Shown here piece after piece: positions 34,656 to 46,680 of a stretch of 64,000 nucleotides of DNA (its first letter is position 1; every line of letters starts with the position of its first letter). The notes beneath the pieces were generated by a model, which was given only the letters and a program-made list of their open reading frames with translations, was not told the origin of the DNA and searched no databases. The position numbers and the translations under genes were made by a program. The DNA comes from Hymenopus coronatus (Eukaryota > Arthropoda > Insecta > Mantodea > Hymenopodidae), in NCBI GenBank assembly GCA_030762935.1, contig CM060884.1, forward strand, positions 77,019,696 through 77,083,695, given 5' to 3'.

Positions 34656-35495
34656 AAGTAAGTAGAAGGAAAATAGCATTCCACCAAAAATTCGATACCG
34701 AGATATCACCGATATTATAAGTTTTGACCTCCATTAATCCAAAACAGCATTTTTAGAAATTGTTCGGCTCGCGCGGGTGGTATATGTCTGTCTTATTGCA
34801 AATCGCTACCGCGATTTCACCGGAAATACATGTTTTGAAGTCCACGTGTCAGAAATTTCTTTTATAGAAAAAGTTCCGTGTCTGTGTGTTTCTGTCTGTG
34901 TACATCATAGATCAAAAACGAACATATCGAGCATCTTCCAAAGTGCTACACAAAGATTTTCCCCCATCCTCAAGTACCCTTTACGTGGAACATGTTTTGA
35001 AAATTTTTATTTTCTCCAAAAAAGAATCTATTTTCATTAAGTTACGTATATTAAAGACATTCACATTGCAATTAAGGTGCATATTTTGAGTTATCTGGAA
35101 ATGGCCTCTGAAGTGCTCTTTATTTTGGATGACTTTTGCAGAATTTTGCATAACGTTTAAACAGTAAGATGTACACAAAGACTCAAAAACTCATAATGTA
35201 TGTAATATACGTTTTCATTGTAGTATTGACAGTCAATTTGAAACGGGACCATGCAATGCGAAGGTAACTCAACTGTTTCACATAGCAACCAGCTTTTAAA
35301 AGATTTGACTATCGTTTTAGTCTAGTGTATTCCATTATTTGCCTTCTACTTACAAGGAAGCAAGTAATGAGAACACTTCTGTTATTCTTTATGTCGATTA
35401 GCATGAAGCAGATAGAAGAACAACTTTTCATAAGAAAAAATTGTTTGAGGAACAGGTAGAAAACGTCATGTGAATGGAATACATGAGATTGTTAG
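34656..35495 (+). repeat. LTI family copy, modules 1 to 10, module 2 duplicated
   Basis: Module 2 occurs twice (34690-34735 and 34805-34850), separated by a CG-rich GGCTCGCGCGGGTGG block. Modules 4-10 follow and it ends GTCATGTGAATGGAATACAT. Confidence 0.82.
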
Positions 35496-35920
35496 GTAAG
35501 TCGCCTGTTTTATAAGCTGTCAGTGCTATTTGGGACGAAGAATAGGATACTCAATATGGCTGCCATTGAACCTAATTCAGAAACAAATACTAAACTGGCT
35601 TTGTCCAATTGGAATTGTTAGCAACAAGAAGAATTGTAAAGGAGCTCCTTGTTAAGTTTTATTCAACTCGTTTATATTAACGCAAATAATGTAAGATTTC
35701 TTTGAGTGCCACTCCTAGTCATGACAAACTATTTGCGAGGTTTCCTCTGGGTAGCTATGTTTCATCCTATCCCTCATTTACAGCGCCATTTCATTTATCC
35801 AGGGGTTAGAAGTGTCGGCGGTGGTGCTCGGTGCGGCGTGGCATCGAAACATTTTTCTTTGTGTCACATCCACTCGTAACAAAATCTCTGCAGCCAACAT
35901 TGCTGCTCAATTGTCTTTAC
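35496..35920. other. Unplaced stretch with SINE-tail-like piece
   Basis: 35790-35840 resembles 28630-28685. The rest is single copy within this window. Confidence 0.4.
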
Positions 35921-36950
35921 ATAGTACAAAGCTAGAGAAGATGTTTGACCCACCCAAAAATTATGTACCGATATTACACTGCAAATATTCGTTTTAGGGT
36001 CCCCTGAAACGAAAAAAGCATTTTCGAAAAATGTCCTGTGTCTATGAACAACATAAATCAAACAAAAAGTTGGTAAAATAATAAGTTCAGCATCATCCAA
36101 GAATGCGACACGAAGATTTAAAAAAAAAAAAAAAAAATCCCCCCAACTACCCTTGATTCAAATTCCATGCGTTTAAGATGTTTTCGTGATCACTGAAACA
36201 TGTGTTCAGAACATCTATGAGGTCCTATTCATTCTGAATAACTTTTGTATAATTGCTATACCAAAAATGACGTGTTATTTATGGACGCTCTTTAACTGCT
36301 CTGGTTCTCAGCATCCCATTCTATATTGGGCGTGAAAGACCGTTTTATTTTGCTCAGAGGCCTCTCTATCAGGCTTGAGGTTCTTTTACGTGCCGTAAAT
36401 CTATGACACGGGACTCACGGCTTTACTTCCCTTACGAAGGAAGTCATGCTAAGAATTTTACGCCCGAAAAAGAACATCGTCCTCCGCCGGGTTTGAAACC
36501 GCGACCTTGGGTATACGAATTTAGCATGATAACCATTATTAACTGGTATACCGCAAGAGCTACACAAAAAGTTACTAGATAAAAGTGTATATCTTTTTAA
36601 AACAACATTTATGTGGACATAAGCATTTCAACATGTTTGATATTACTGGTTTCAATTTTGCAATATTTTCGGTTTTGTTAAGTGCATTCAATATTATTGG
36701 TTTCAATTATCAATATTTAAACTTTTCGCAAATGGGGAGGCATTCGTTATTCTTCCAGCTGGTCGATCAAAAAGAACAGAATTTCAAGACCCTCACATTT
36801 GACTATCGCTTAAACTTCTATATCTTCATGAAAATATGTAATACAAATATTTTTGATCATGTTTATCTCTATTAACGCAATGTATAAAAGAGGATCATTT
36901 TGCTGAGGAATCGGTAAAGAAATTCCTCTGAATGTACAACATCCTATTCT
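35921..36950 (+). repeat. LTI family copy split by a SINE-A
   Basis: Modules 1-7 are in 35921-36262 and modules 7-10 in 36540-36950. The SINE sits within module 7. TAATTGCTATACC (36250) and TAACTGGTATACC (36540) are the target duplication, dating the SINE after the LTI copy. Confidence 0.85.
36263..36539 (-). mobile_element. SINE-A copy inserted in LTI
   Basis: Nearly complete minus copy. The 3' end is AAATAACACGTCATTTTT. Internal marks are GAGCAAAATAAAACGG and GGCACGTAAAAGAACCTCAA. The head has GGTCGCGGTTTCAAACCCGG with one change from the B-box consensus. Confidence 0.9.
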
Positions 36951-37225
36951 TTGTTTAGAAGCTGATGTAAACAAGCAAAAAGTGTTTGTGGAATTTCAGA
37001 AGCTCGATGACTGGCTGCAGCCCACGCAGAGTTGTCTGCAAATGTTCTGAAGTAAAAAAAACTAGTCGTGCCACCTGCTGTACAAATAACAAACTGGCAA
37101 TATTTCCAAAATCTCTCCCAGTCCATATCAGATTCAAGCATGTTGCTATGACCTTGACCCACTGATGCATGAGCCATCACCTTCCCCTCCAACCAGGCTC
37201 CGAGATTTGTGGTTGAATACGAACA
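36951..37225. other. Unplaced stretch with open minus frame
   Basis: A minus frame of 82 aa (36944-37192) includes VMAHASVGQGHSNMLESDMD; I do not recognise it. It lies between an LTI tail and the 28-bp array. Confidence 0.3.
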
Positions 37226-39108
37226 AATAGTGCATAGAATTTGAAAGACTTCCAGTATTGCATAAAGTTTTAAGTATTTCTAGTATTGCATAGAGTTGAA
37301 ATATTTGTAGGATTGCATAGAGTTGAAATATTTGTAGGATTGCATAGAGTTGGAAATATTTATGGTATTGCATAGAGTTGGAAATATTTATGGTATTGCA
37401 TAGAGTTGGAAATATTTATGGTATTGCATAGAGTTGAAATATTTATGGTATTGCATAGAGTTGAAATATTTGTAGGATTGCATAGAGTTGGAAATATTTA
37501 TGGTATTGCATAGAGTTGGAAATATTTATGGTATTGCATAGAGTTGAAATATTTATGGTATTGCATAGAGTTGAAATATTTATGGTATTGCATAGAGTTG
37601 GAAATATTTATGGTATTGCATAGAGTTGAAATATTTGTAGGATTGCATAGAGTTGGAAATATTTATGGTATTGCATAGAGTTGGAAATATTTATGGTATT
37701 GCATAGAGTTGGAAATATTTATGGTATTGCATAGAGTTGGAAATATTTATGGTATTGCATAGAGTTGGAAATATTTATGGTATTGCATAGAGTTGGAAAT
37801 ATTTATGGTATTGCATAGAGTTGGAAATATTTATGGTATTGCATAGAGTTGGAAATAATTATGGTATTGCATAGAGTTGGAAATATTTATGGTATTGCAT
37901 AGAGTTGGAAATATTTATGGTATTGCATAGAGTTGGAAATATTTATGGTATTGCATAGAGTTGGAAATATTTATGGTATTGCATAGAGTTGGAAATATTT
38001 ATGGTATTGCATAGAGTTGAAATATTTGTAGGATTGCATAGAGTTGGAAATATTTATGGTATTGCATAGAGTTGAAATATTTGTAGGATTGCATAGAGTT
38101 GGAAATATTTATGGTATTGCATAGAGTTGGAAATATTTATGGTATTACATAGAGTTGGAAATATTTGTAGGATTGCATAGAGTTGGAAATATTTGTAGGA
38201 TTGCATAGAGTTGAAATATTTGTAGGATTGCATAGAGTTGGAAATATTTATGGTATTGTATAGAGTTGGAAATATTTGTAGGATTGCATAGAGTTGGAAA
38301 TATTTATGGTATTACATAGAGTTGGAAATATTTATGGTATTGCATAGAGTTGGAAATATGTATGGTTTTGCATAGAGTTGGAAATATTTATGGTATTGCA
38401 TAGAGTGGGAAATATTTATGGTATTGCATAGAGTTGGAAATATTTATGGTATTGCATAGAGTTGGAAATATTTATGGTATTGCATAGAGTTGGAAATATT
38501 TATGGTATTGCATAGAGTTGGAAATATTTATGGTATTGCATAGAAATGGAAATAATTATGGTATTGCATAGAGTTGGAAATATTTATGGTATTGTATAGA
38601 GTTGGAAATATTTATGGTATTGCATAGAGTTGGAAATATTTATGGTATTGTATAGAGTTGGAAATATTTATCGTATTGTATAGAGTTGGAAATATTTATG
38701 GTATTGCATAGAGTTGGAAATATTTATGGTATTGTATAGAGTTGGAAATATTTATGGTATTGTATAGAGTTGGAAATATTTATGGTATTGCATAGAGTTG
38801 GAAATATTTATGGTATTGTATAGAGTTGGAAATATTTATGGTATTGCATAGAGTTGGAAATATTTATGGTATTGCATAGAGTTGGAAATATTTATGGTAT
38901 TGCATAGAGTTGGAAATATTTATGGTATACATAGAGTTGGAAATATTTATGGTATTGCATAGAGTTGGAAATATTTATGGTATTGCATAGAGTTGGAAAT
39001 ATTTATGGTATTGCATAGAGTTGGAAATATTTATGGTATTGCATAGAGTTGGAAATATTTATGGTATTGTATAGAGTTGGAAATATTTATGGTATTGCTT
39101 AGAGTACC
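37226..39108. repeat. 28-bp minisatellite, about 67 units
   Basis: Unit GCATAGAGTTGGAAATATTT plus ATGGTATT. A 27-bp variant (single G, ending GTAGGATT) occurs mainly in the left third, and GTATAGAG variants are concentrated in the right third. This gradient is expected from repeated local duplication. There are no spacers, so it is not CRISPR-like. Confidence 0.97.
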
Positions 39109-39590
39109 CAAGGACCCTAGGTGGCTGCCTGGTCGACGGGTCGCTTGCATCACTTTTGTGATGGCCTCCGAGTGTATCTTTTGGCATCTCCGGATGTTAG
39201 CCACAATAGATCTGCACGAGGTGTCCCAGTCCGTTGTCTACCCCTTACACTTTACATCTGAAGCTCAACACGTAATGGCTTGTTCTATTTACGAAGCAGA
39301 GTTCTCGTCCTTGAGAGTTTGAGGTCGGTGTATATTTATTGCCCCAAGAGGGAACTCGATGCAGAGCAGGTCCTCTTCTAATGGTCTTGCAGAGCTTCTA
39401 GAGCGTTAAGCGCTTCATTGAGTTTGTACTGCAGGGCGCGCATTAGCCCAGGGGATTTGTGTTTTGTTTCAGGGTGTAACATAGCAACAGCACAACTTTG
39501 TGTCTATAACAAATTCTTCTTAAAGGAGCTTATTCTCCTCTCTACTTCACGTTAATCGAGCTAAACATTTAAAGAAATACTTTTGTTACA
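39109..39590. other. Single-copy stretch after the minisatellite
   Basis: GC content is higher than around it, with several CpG. A plus frame of 81 aa (39077-39322) starts inside the array and has no known motif. It could be a decayed non-LTR piece or host exon; nothing is decisive. Confidence 0.35.
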
Positions 39591-40290
39591 CATTTTTACT
39601 TTTAAACACGTACTATGTACATATTGTATTCCACACGAAAATTTCATACCAAGATTTCACCGGAAATACATGTTTAAGAACCTCCTGAATCCAAAAGAGC
39701 ATTTTCAGAAAAAGGCCGTGTGCATGTGTTTGTGAGTGTCTGTGTGTGGCTGTGTGTCTGCGTGTGTCCGTGTGCCTGTGTATGTATGTGTATGTCTGTG
39801 TGTGTGGGTGTGTGTGTCTGTCTGTCTATGAGCAACATAGCTGAAAAACGAAAAGACCATTAAATAACAAACTTGGTATTTAAATTTAGTATCTTTCAAG
39901 GATGCAACACGAAGAGTTTTAAGAAAATTTCTCTAACCTCAAATACCCTTTACATGGAAAACTTTTCAAAAATTTTGATTTTCTAAAAAAACGACTAACG
40001 ATTTTGATTAAAATCCCGTACATTAAAGATATTTACATCCCAAATAAAATGTATAACTTGAATTTTTTGGGAATAGCCTCTGAATACCTCTTTATTCTGT
40101 GTGAATTTTGCCGAATTTTACTTAACTGCTAAACCGTCTTACTACACAAACAATTAAGAACACCTTAAAACACTAATTTATGGATTTTGCATAACTAGTA
40201 AACCGTAAGAGATAGACAAATACATAGCACACAAAAAATGTAGATCTCGTTAAAACACACATTTTATGCCATATACAATTTTTTCGTAGA
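39591..40290 (+). repeat. LTI family copy, modules 1 to 8
   Basis: Head, module 2, and a module 3 with an enlarged, interrupted (GT)n/(GTCT)n tract at 39715-39830; then modules 4-7 and a partial module 7/8 repeat. Confidence 0.85.
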
Positions 40291-40533
40291 CTTTTCCTTT
40301 TTACTTCCTCTAGCCCCGTATGTACAGTGTACATAGTGGATAGAGAAGGTATTGTATTCCATCCAAAAATTCGATGTCGATATTTCGGGGTCCTCTAGAC
40401 CTTTTTCTAGAAATGCGTTTTTTGCACACAGAAGGCTTTAAAACGTGTATTTCCAGTGAAACCTCGGTATTGAATTCTTGGGTGCAATATAATACCTCCT
40501 CTATACACTACGCACATAGTACGTGTACAGAAA
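40291..40533. repeat. Two LTI heads, tail-to-tail
   Basis: Plus head and module 2 (40291-40395), then minus module 3-2-head (40400-40533) ending ACGTGTACAGAAAGTGAT. Confidence 0.75.
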
Positions 40534-40785
40534 GTGATACAACTTTGTGAATATAATAAAAGTACTCTGGTATAGTGGAAGTGAAAAATTTAGGAATAAA
40601 AATTGATTTATAAATTAGAAAAGCGTAGGGAAATGAGAATACATTTGTAGCGAAAATATTAGTTTTACTGCGGAGGTAAAATAATTTAAGGAGAGGATTG
40701 AAAATGAAGAGAAGGCGAGTTCCTTAGTAAGGTATTACTGCGGCAGCACATTGTGAAATGTAACACAGCTGTAGAGGAGTGATGG
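40534..40785. other. Single-copy AT-rich stretch
   Basis: Nothing recognised. Confidence 0.4.
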
Positions 40786-41455
40786 AAGATAAACCCTTCA
40801 TTCGCACGACTTTCTCTAAATCTTTACTACAAATTATTGTTAAAAGGCTTCATGCTAATCGAGAAAAAATTATTACTTGCTTCCTTGTAAGTAGAAGCGA
40901 AATAATGGAGAACCATAGGTCAAAGTGATAGTCAAAAGCTGGTTGCTATGTGACTGAAGTTCTTTTGTTTGTATGGACAGGAGTTGACAAATTCCTGTAT
41001 GACAAAAGTATAAGTATTTTATACTTAAACCAGTAACAAGAAATATTTGAAAAACGCTCATTTCCACGAAAAGAATGTATATAACATAAATGTGTTTTAA
41101 CGAGATCAACATTTTCTATTAGGTAAAGTGTCCGTCTATCTCCTACAGTTTACTAGTTATGCAAAATTCCGGAGAATTCATCTTGAATAAAGATGCCAAG
41201 ATATACATTTTATTTCTCGTGCAAATATCTTTAATATACCACATTTTAACCAAAATCCTTAGAGGTATTTATGAGAAAATCAACATTTTACACATTTTTT
41301 CCATGTAAATGGTAGTTGGGGGTGCGGGAATTTTCTTGAAAATCTTCGTGTCGTATCCTTGTAATATACTGAACTTAAATACCAGGTTTGGTATTTAACG
41401 AAGTTTTAGGTTTTTAGCTATGCTGTCCACAGACACAACAGACACACACACACAC
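40786..41455 (-). repeat. LTI family copy, modules 10 to 3
   Basis: Minus copy from a diverged module 10 (CATTCGCACGACTTTCTC) to module 3 (CTATGCTGTCCACAGACA). The mariner derivative begins where module 2 would continue. Confidence 0.85.
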
Positions 41456-41922
41456 GGACATTTTTGTTCATTGGTTTGAAAGTGCTGCTGCCCTCCTAGC
41501 CACATCTTCCGTTCAGGGAAAAGGTGAAAGTCGCTGGGTGCCAGGTCAGGACTGTACGGCGGATGATCGAAAATGCCCCATTGAAATTGTTCAAGGAGCC
41601 GATGGGTTGTGTGGACGAGCGTTGTCATGGATCAACACAATTCCTCAAGGCAGCATTCCTCTTCGTTTGCTTTGAATGACTCTCCGCAAACGTCGTAAAG
41701 TACAAAGATCTTCAAAACAACGTCAATGCTCATTTGAAACCATTGGCGGCAACATTTTTTGAAGCAGGTATTACAAAGCTTGTACACAGGTACGATTATG
41801 TTGAAAAGTAACCATAAGTGTGCAAAACTTTTAGTAATAAAATAATTAAAATAAAATAATTGTTTTCTATGAACTGGATTTTATTTATAGCCTATCGGCG
41901 TGTGAAAAAACGACCCTCGTAA
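41456..41922 (-). pseudogene. Rearranged mariner derivative, second copy
   Basis: Minus strand 41640-41470 encodes the mariner C-terminal half: LLEQFQWGIFDHPPYSP, then DLAPSDFHLFPERKMWLGGQ. The frame then runs into LTI module 3. From 41704 to 41900 the transposase C-terminus lies in the opposite (plus) orientation (DLQNNVNAHLKPLAATFFE). A mariner-like terminus, GAGGGTCGTTTTTTCACACG on the minus strand, lies at 41900-41922. The order inverted tail then body is the same as at 22720-23150, including the junction around ACTTTACGACGTTTGCGG. Confidence 0.85.
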
Positions 41923-42191
41923 ATATAAGAATAAACGGATTGTTTTAAAGTAGCATTATATAAGTTTGGTGAAGAGGAAATGTGGAGACTATGTCCCAAG
42001 CTATCTTGTGTAAACACAACTTGAAGAATGCGGTATACAATACACACGGCCCCTTGTGTGGGGCAGAATCGAATTTACAACAGCGGCAGTCATGTAGGAC
42101 AAACGGGCTTCTGCCCCTGCGAGTAATGTCAGAGGTCACGTCAAAGGTTAGAGTTGAAACTGGCAATTTATAATACAATAGCAACCCTCTT
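41923..42191. other. Single-copy stretch
   Basis: Open on both strands (63 aa plus, 88 aa minus) with no motif I recognise. It ends in CTCTTAA just before the complete LTI element. Confidence 0.35.
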
Positions 42192-43301
42192 AAAAATCTG
42201 ACGTGTTCCATTCACATGACTTTCTCTACATCTCTGCAACAAATTATTGTTAGAAAGCTTAAGCTTCTATTTTCTTCAAGCTAATCGAGACAAATTTAGC
42301 AAAAATAGTCTTATTACGTGCTTCCTTGTAAGTAGAAGCGAAATAAGGGAGTACCATAGATTAAAGTGATAGTCAAAAGCTGGTTGCTATGTGACTGAAG
42401 TTCCTTTGTTTGTATGGTTAAAATTCCTGCATGAGAAAAGTATGTTTTTACTTTCTCTATACTCACTTTATACATAGTGTATAGAGAATGTATTGCACTC
42501 CACCAAAAAATTCGATAGCGCGATTTCACCGGAAATACATGTTTTAGGGTCCCCTGTATCCAAAAAAAAAGTATTTTCAGAAAAAGGTCCGTGTGTCAGT
42601 GTGTCTGTGAACACGATAACTCAAAAACGAAAAGTCGGTAAAATACCAAACTTGGTATTTAAGTTAAGTATCTTCCAGGGATGCGACACGAAGATTTTGA
42701 GAAAAATCCCCCCACCCCAAACTAACCTTTTCATAGAACTTTTTTAGAAAATTTTGATTTTCTAAAAAATGGCTCTAACGATTTTGATTAAAATATCGTA
42801 TATTAAAGTTATTTATCTGACAAATAAAATGTATATTTTGAATTTTCTGGGAATAGCCTCTGAAGACTACTTTTTTCTGGATGAATTTTTCATAACTACT
42901 AAACAGTAAGTGATGGACAAAAACTTAACCCACAAAAATGTAGAGCACGTTAAAACACACAATTTATGGTATATAGATTTTTTTCGTGGAGTTGATCGTT
43001 TTTGAGATATTCCTTTTTCTTGGTTTCAGCTTTGAAAAACTTATACTTTTCTCATAAAGGAATTTGTCAACTCCTGTCCATACAAATAAAAGAACATCAG
43101 TGACATAGCAACCAGCTTTTGGCTTTCACTTTAACCTATGGTACTCCCTTATTTCGCTTCTACTTACTATAAAGCAAGAAATAAGATTATTTCCGCTAAT
43201 TTTTCTCGATTACCATGAAATAAATAAAAGATAAGCTTATTAACAATAATAATTTACAGAGATATAGAGAAAGTCATGTGAATGGAACACATCAGATTTT
43301 T
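42192..43301 (+). mobile_element. Complete LTI element with about 260-bp TIRs (reference copy)
   Basis: The left TIR (42192-42448) is modules 10 and 9 inverted; the right TIR (43036-43301) is modules 9 and 10. Between them lie the head palindrome (about 42453-42488), modules 2-8, and no open frame of useful length. Terminal sequence is AAAATCTGAYGTGTTCCATT at both ends. Each end has a small hairpin, ATGTG-7 nt-CACAT. TTAA is present at each outer edge (CTCTTAAAAATC on the left and GATTTTTAAAGG on the right), which could be a TTAA target site, though most other copies do not show this. This is a non-autonomous element; the family that moved it is unknown. Confidence 0.88.
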
Positions 43302-43327
43302 AAAGGTGAAATCAAAAACAAAAAATA

Positions 43328-43361
<34 letters not shown>

Positions 43362-43893
43362 GATCAACTCCATGAAAAAAATGTGTATGGCATAAATTGT
43401 GTGTTTTATCGTGATCTACATTTTTATGTAGTAAGTTTTTGTCTATTTCCTACCAATTATACAACATTCAATAAAAATCATGTAGAATATAGAGGTTATT
43501 CCCAGAAAATTCAATATATAAATGTTATTTGCCGTGTAAATATCTTTAATATACGAGATTTTAATGAAAAACGTTAGCAATTTTCGAGAAAATCAAAATT
43601 TACGAAAAACGTTCCATGTAAAGGGTAGTTTGGGGTACAGGGATATTTCTCAAAATCTTCGTGTCGCTTCCCTGGAAGGTACTACACTTGTTATTTTACC
43701 GATTTTACGTTTTTGAGTTTTCCTGTTCACAGACACACGGACACACATACGGACCTTTTTCTGAAATGCTTTTTTTAAATTCAGGAGATCCCAAAACATG
43801 TATTTCTGGTGAAATCTCAGTATTGAATTTTTGGAAGCATTACAACACCTTCTCTATACAATATGTACAAGTACGTGTAGAGAAAGTAAAAAG
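43302..43893 (-). repeat. LTI family copy, modules 8 to 1
   Basis: Abuts the complete element. A 30-base A-run (43331-43360) lies in module 8. Modules 7 to 2 follow and it ends GTGTAGAGAAAGTAAAAAG. Confidence 0.88.
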
Positions 43894-43965
43894 CATTTCT
43901 GTACTTGCTTTATTTCTGTACTGGTGGCGTTGCTTCTCAGCGAATATAATAACACATTTATTTGT

Positions 43966-44732
43966 ATAGAGAAGGTATTGTAATGCACCCCAAAATTTCA
44001 CCAGAAATATATGTTTGGGGTCACTGAACACATGTGTATCTGTGAACAGCATACCTAGCTCAAAAACGAAAAGTCCAGTAACACAAATCTTACAGGATAC
44101 ATACGAAGATTTTCAAGAAAATCCCCCACTCCAAACTACCCTTTACATGGAAGAAATTTCGAAAAATTTTACTTTCTCAAAAATGGCTAACCATTTTGAT
44201 TAAAATATCCTATATTTAAGATATTTAGCTGACAATTAAATGTATTTCTTAAATTTTCTGAGAATAGCCTCTGAAGCTTACTTTATTCTGGATGCATTTT
44301 GCGGAATTCTGCATAACTGTTAAATCGTAAGAGATGGACGAAAACTTACCTAACAAAAAATGTAGAGCTCATTAAAGCACACAATTTATGTTGTATACGT
44401 TTTTTGGTAGAATTGATCATTTTTGAGATATTCCTTTTTTTTTTTTGTCTCAGCTTTGAAAAAACTTAACACTTTTCTCATACAGGAATTTGTCATCTCG
44501 TGTCCATACAAACAAAGGAACTTCAGTCACATAGCAACCAGCTTTTGACTATCACTTAAACCTATGCTACTCCTTTATTTCCCATCTACTTACAAGGAAG
44601 CAAGTAATAAGATTATTTCGGCTAATTCTTTGTCAATTAGCAAGAAATAAATAAAAGCATAAGCTTTTTAACAATAATTTGTTGCGGATATGTAGAGAAA
44701 GTCATGTGAATGGAACGCATCAGATTTCTTGC
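43966..44732 (+). repeat. LTI family copy, modules 1 to 10
   Basis: Starts inside the head (GTATAGAGAAGGTATTGTAA). Module 3 is shortened. It ends GTCATGTGAATGGAACGCAT. 43894-43965 is unplaced. Confidence 0.88.
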
Positions 44733-45066
44733 CTCATTTATTTCTCTCTTCATCCTCCTTTCGTGCTTTGTTTCTTTCTATGTCTGTTTGTTTCCTCCCT
44801 TCTTGCCTTCCCTGTTGGTTCTCTCTTTACTCGTTTCTGTTTATCTTTGTTGAGAGCGGTATACTTCCTGCAGCATGAGATGAAACAGCTGAATCATTTA
44901 CATGAACGTTAAAGCCTATGTTTTATTCAGCTATGCTAACTACATATCAATAATTGGTTCGAGCGCTTGTCAGCAGCTCAATTAACAAATCCGGAACTCC
45001 ATTGCAGTTTTTACGTGGACCACAGTTTCGATACGAAACACCAGTTTGTAAATGTTTTATTGACTG
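44733..45066. other. Single-copy stretch
   Basis: Pyrimidine-rich at the left (TTTCTTTCTATGTCTGTTTG). No repeat match and no recognised product in the 77-aa plus frame. Confidence 0.4.
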
Positions 45067-45932
45067 AATATTAAAAACAATTGATGTGTTCCATTCACAT
45101 GACTTTCTCTACATCTCTGTAATAAAGTATTGTTAAAAAGCTTATGCTTCTATTTACTTCATGCTAATCAAGAAAAAATTAAGAGAAATAGTCTTATTAC
45201 TTGCTTCCTGTAAGTAGAAGTGAAATAAGGGAGTATCATAGGTTAAAGTGATAGTCAAAAGCTGGTTGCTATGTGACTGAAGTTTCTTTGTTTGTATGGA
45301 CAGGAGTTGACAAATTCCGTACAAAAAAAAAACGTAAGTTTTTACAGAAGAAACCAAAAATAAGGAATATCTCAAAAACGATCAACTCCACGAAAAAAAA
45401 TGTATATAATATAAATTGTGTGTTTTAATGTGCTCTGCGTTTTTTGTGTGCTAAGTTTTTGCCATCTCTTACGGTTTAGCAGTTATGCAAAATTCCGTAA
45501 AATTGATCCAAAATAAAGTAGTCTTCAAAGGCTATTCCCAGAAAATTCAAGATATACATTTTATTTGTCAGGTAAATATCTTTAATATACGATATTTTAA
45601 TCAAAATCGTTAGAGCCATTTTTAAGAAAATCAAAATGTTCTAAAAATGTTCATGTAAAGGGTAGTTTGGGGTGGGCGGATTTTCTTGAAAATCTTCTTG
45701 TCGCATCCTTAGAAGATACCAAACTTAAATACGAAGTTTGGTATTTAACAGTCTTTTCGTTTTTGAGCTATACTGTCCAAAGGCAAACACACACACAGAG
45801 ACCTTTTTCCATTTTTTTTTTTTTTTGATTCAGGGGAACCTGAAACATTTCCGGTGAAATGTCGGTATTGAATTTTTGGGTGGAATACAATACCATCTTT
45901 ATACACTGTGTACATAATTCGTGTAGAGAAAG
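45067..45932 (-). repeat. LTI family copy, modules 10 to 1
   Basis: A complete minus body of about 865 bp with all modules in order. It ends GTGTAGAGAAAGTAAAAAAT. Confidence 0.93.
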
Positions 45933-46510
45933 TAAAAAATGTGTTTACATACATTATGTCTTTTAACGATATTTACATTTCTTGTATAGTAAGTGTTTGG
46001 CTGTCTCTTACGGTTTACATTCAAACTACTCCCAAGAAATAGAATATACATTTTATTTTTTATGCAAGAACCTTTAACATACTGCATTTTAATAAATATC
46101 TTGCAGCGAGCTTTTAGAAGACAGAGAATTTTGCCATGTAAAGGATGGTTTGGAGTGGCGTATTTTTGTGAAAATACTAAAGCCTTTTGTTTTTAAGTTA
46201 TGCTACCCACAAACACACACACAGACAAACATTCTAGCAAACAGAAGGTTTCATCTAAAAATACTATTTTGTATTCATGGATCTTCAAGGCATGTATTCC
46301 GGTATCGAAATTTTGGGTGGAATACGATATCCTCTATACCTACTTATACGTTGTACGAATGTGCCAGAGAAAATAATAATTTGACTATCACTCTATCCTA
46401 GTATATTCCCTTATTTCCCTTCTACTTACAAGGAAGCATGCTTGTGGATTAGCATGAAGTAAATAGAAGCATAGGAAAGTGATGTGAATGGAACACATGA
46501 GATTTCTTTC
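45933..46510. repeat. LTI fragments: minus modules 8 to 2, then plus modules 9-10
   Basis: 45933-46340 is a diverged minus copy. At 46375 it switches to plus module 9/10 (TTGACTATCACTCTATCC) ending GTGATGTGAATGGAACACAT. 46511-46680 is unplaced. Confidence 0.75.
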
Positions 46511-46680
46511 TGAAAATCACCCTCACGCTACTCTACTGGAAGGGGTTTCTGTCAGCTGTCCTCACACATGCTTGTAAGGATTCACAAAGATTTTACTGCT
46601 GCTTTACGTAACAGCAAAGAACCCAACAAACTTCACCATTTTAGTATCAGCTGCGTTTAATAAGTCCTTAGAAACAGTTT

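Noticed and set aside
37226..39108. A CRISPR-like array of 28-bp repeats
   Set aside because: Units are directly adjacent with no unique spacers, and the context is a eukaryotic genome.
42192..43301. LTI as a Helitron
   Set aside because: A subterminal hairpin exists, but there is no TC 5' end or CTRR 3' end and the long inverted ends are unlike Helitrons.
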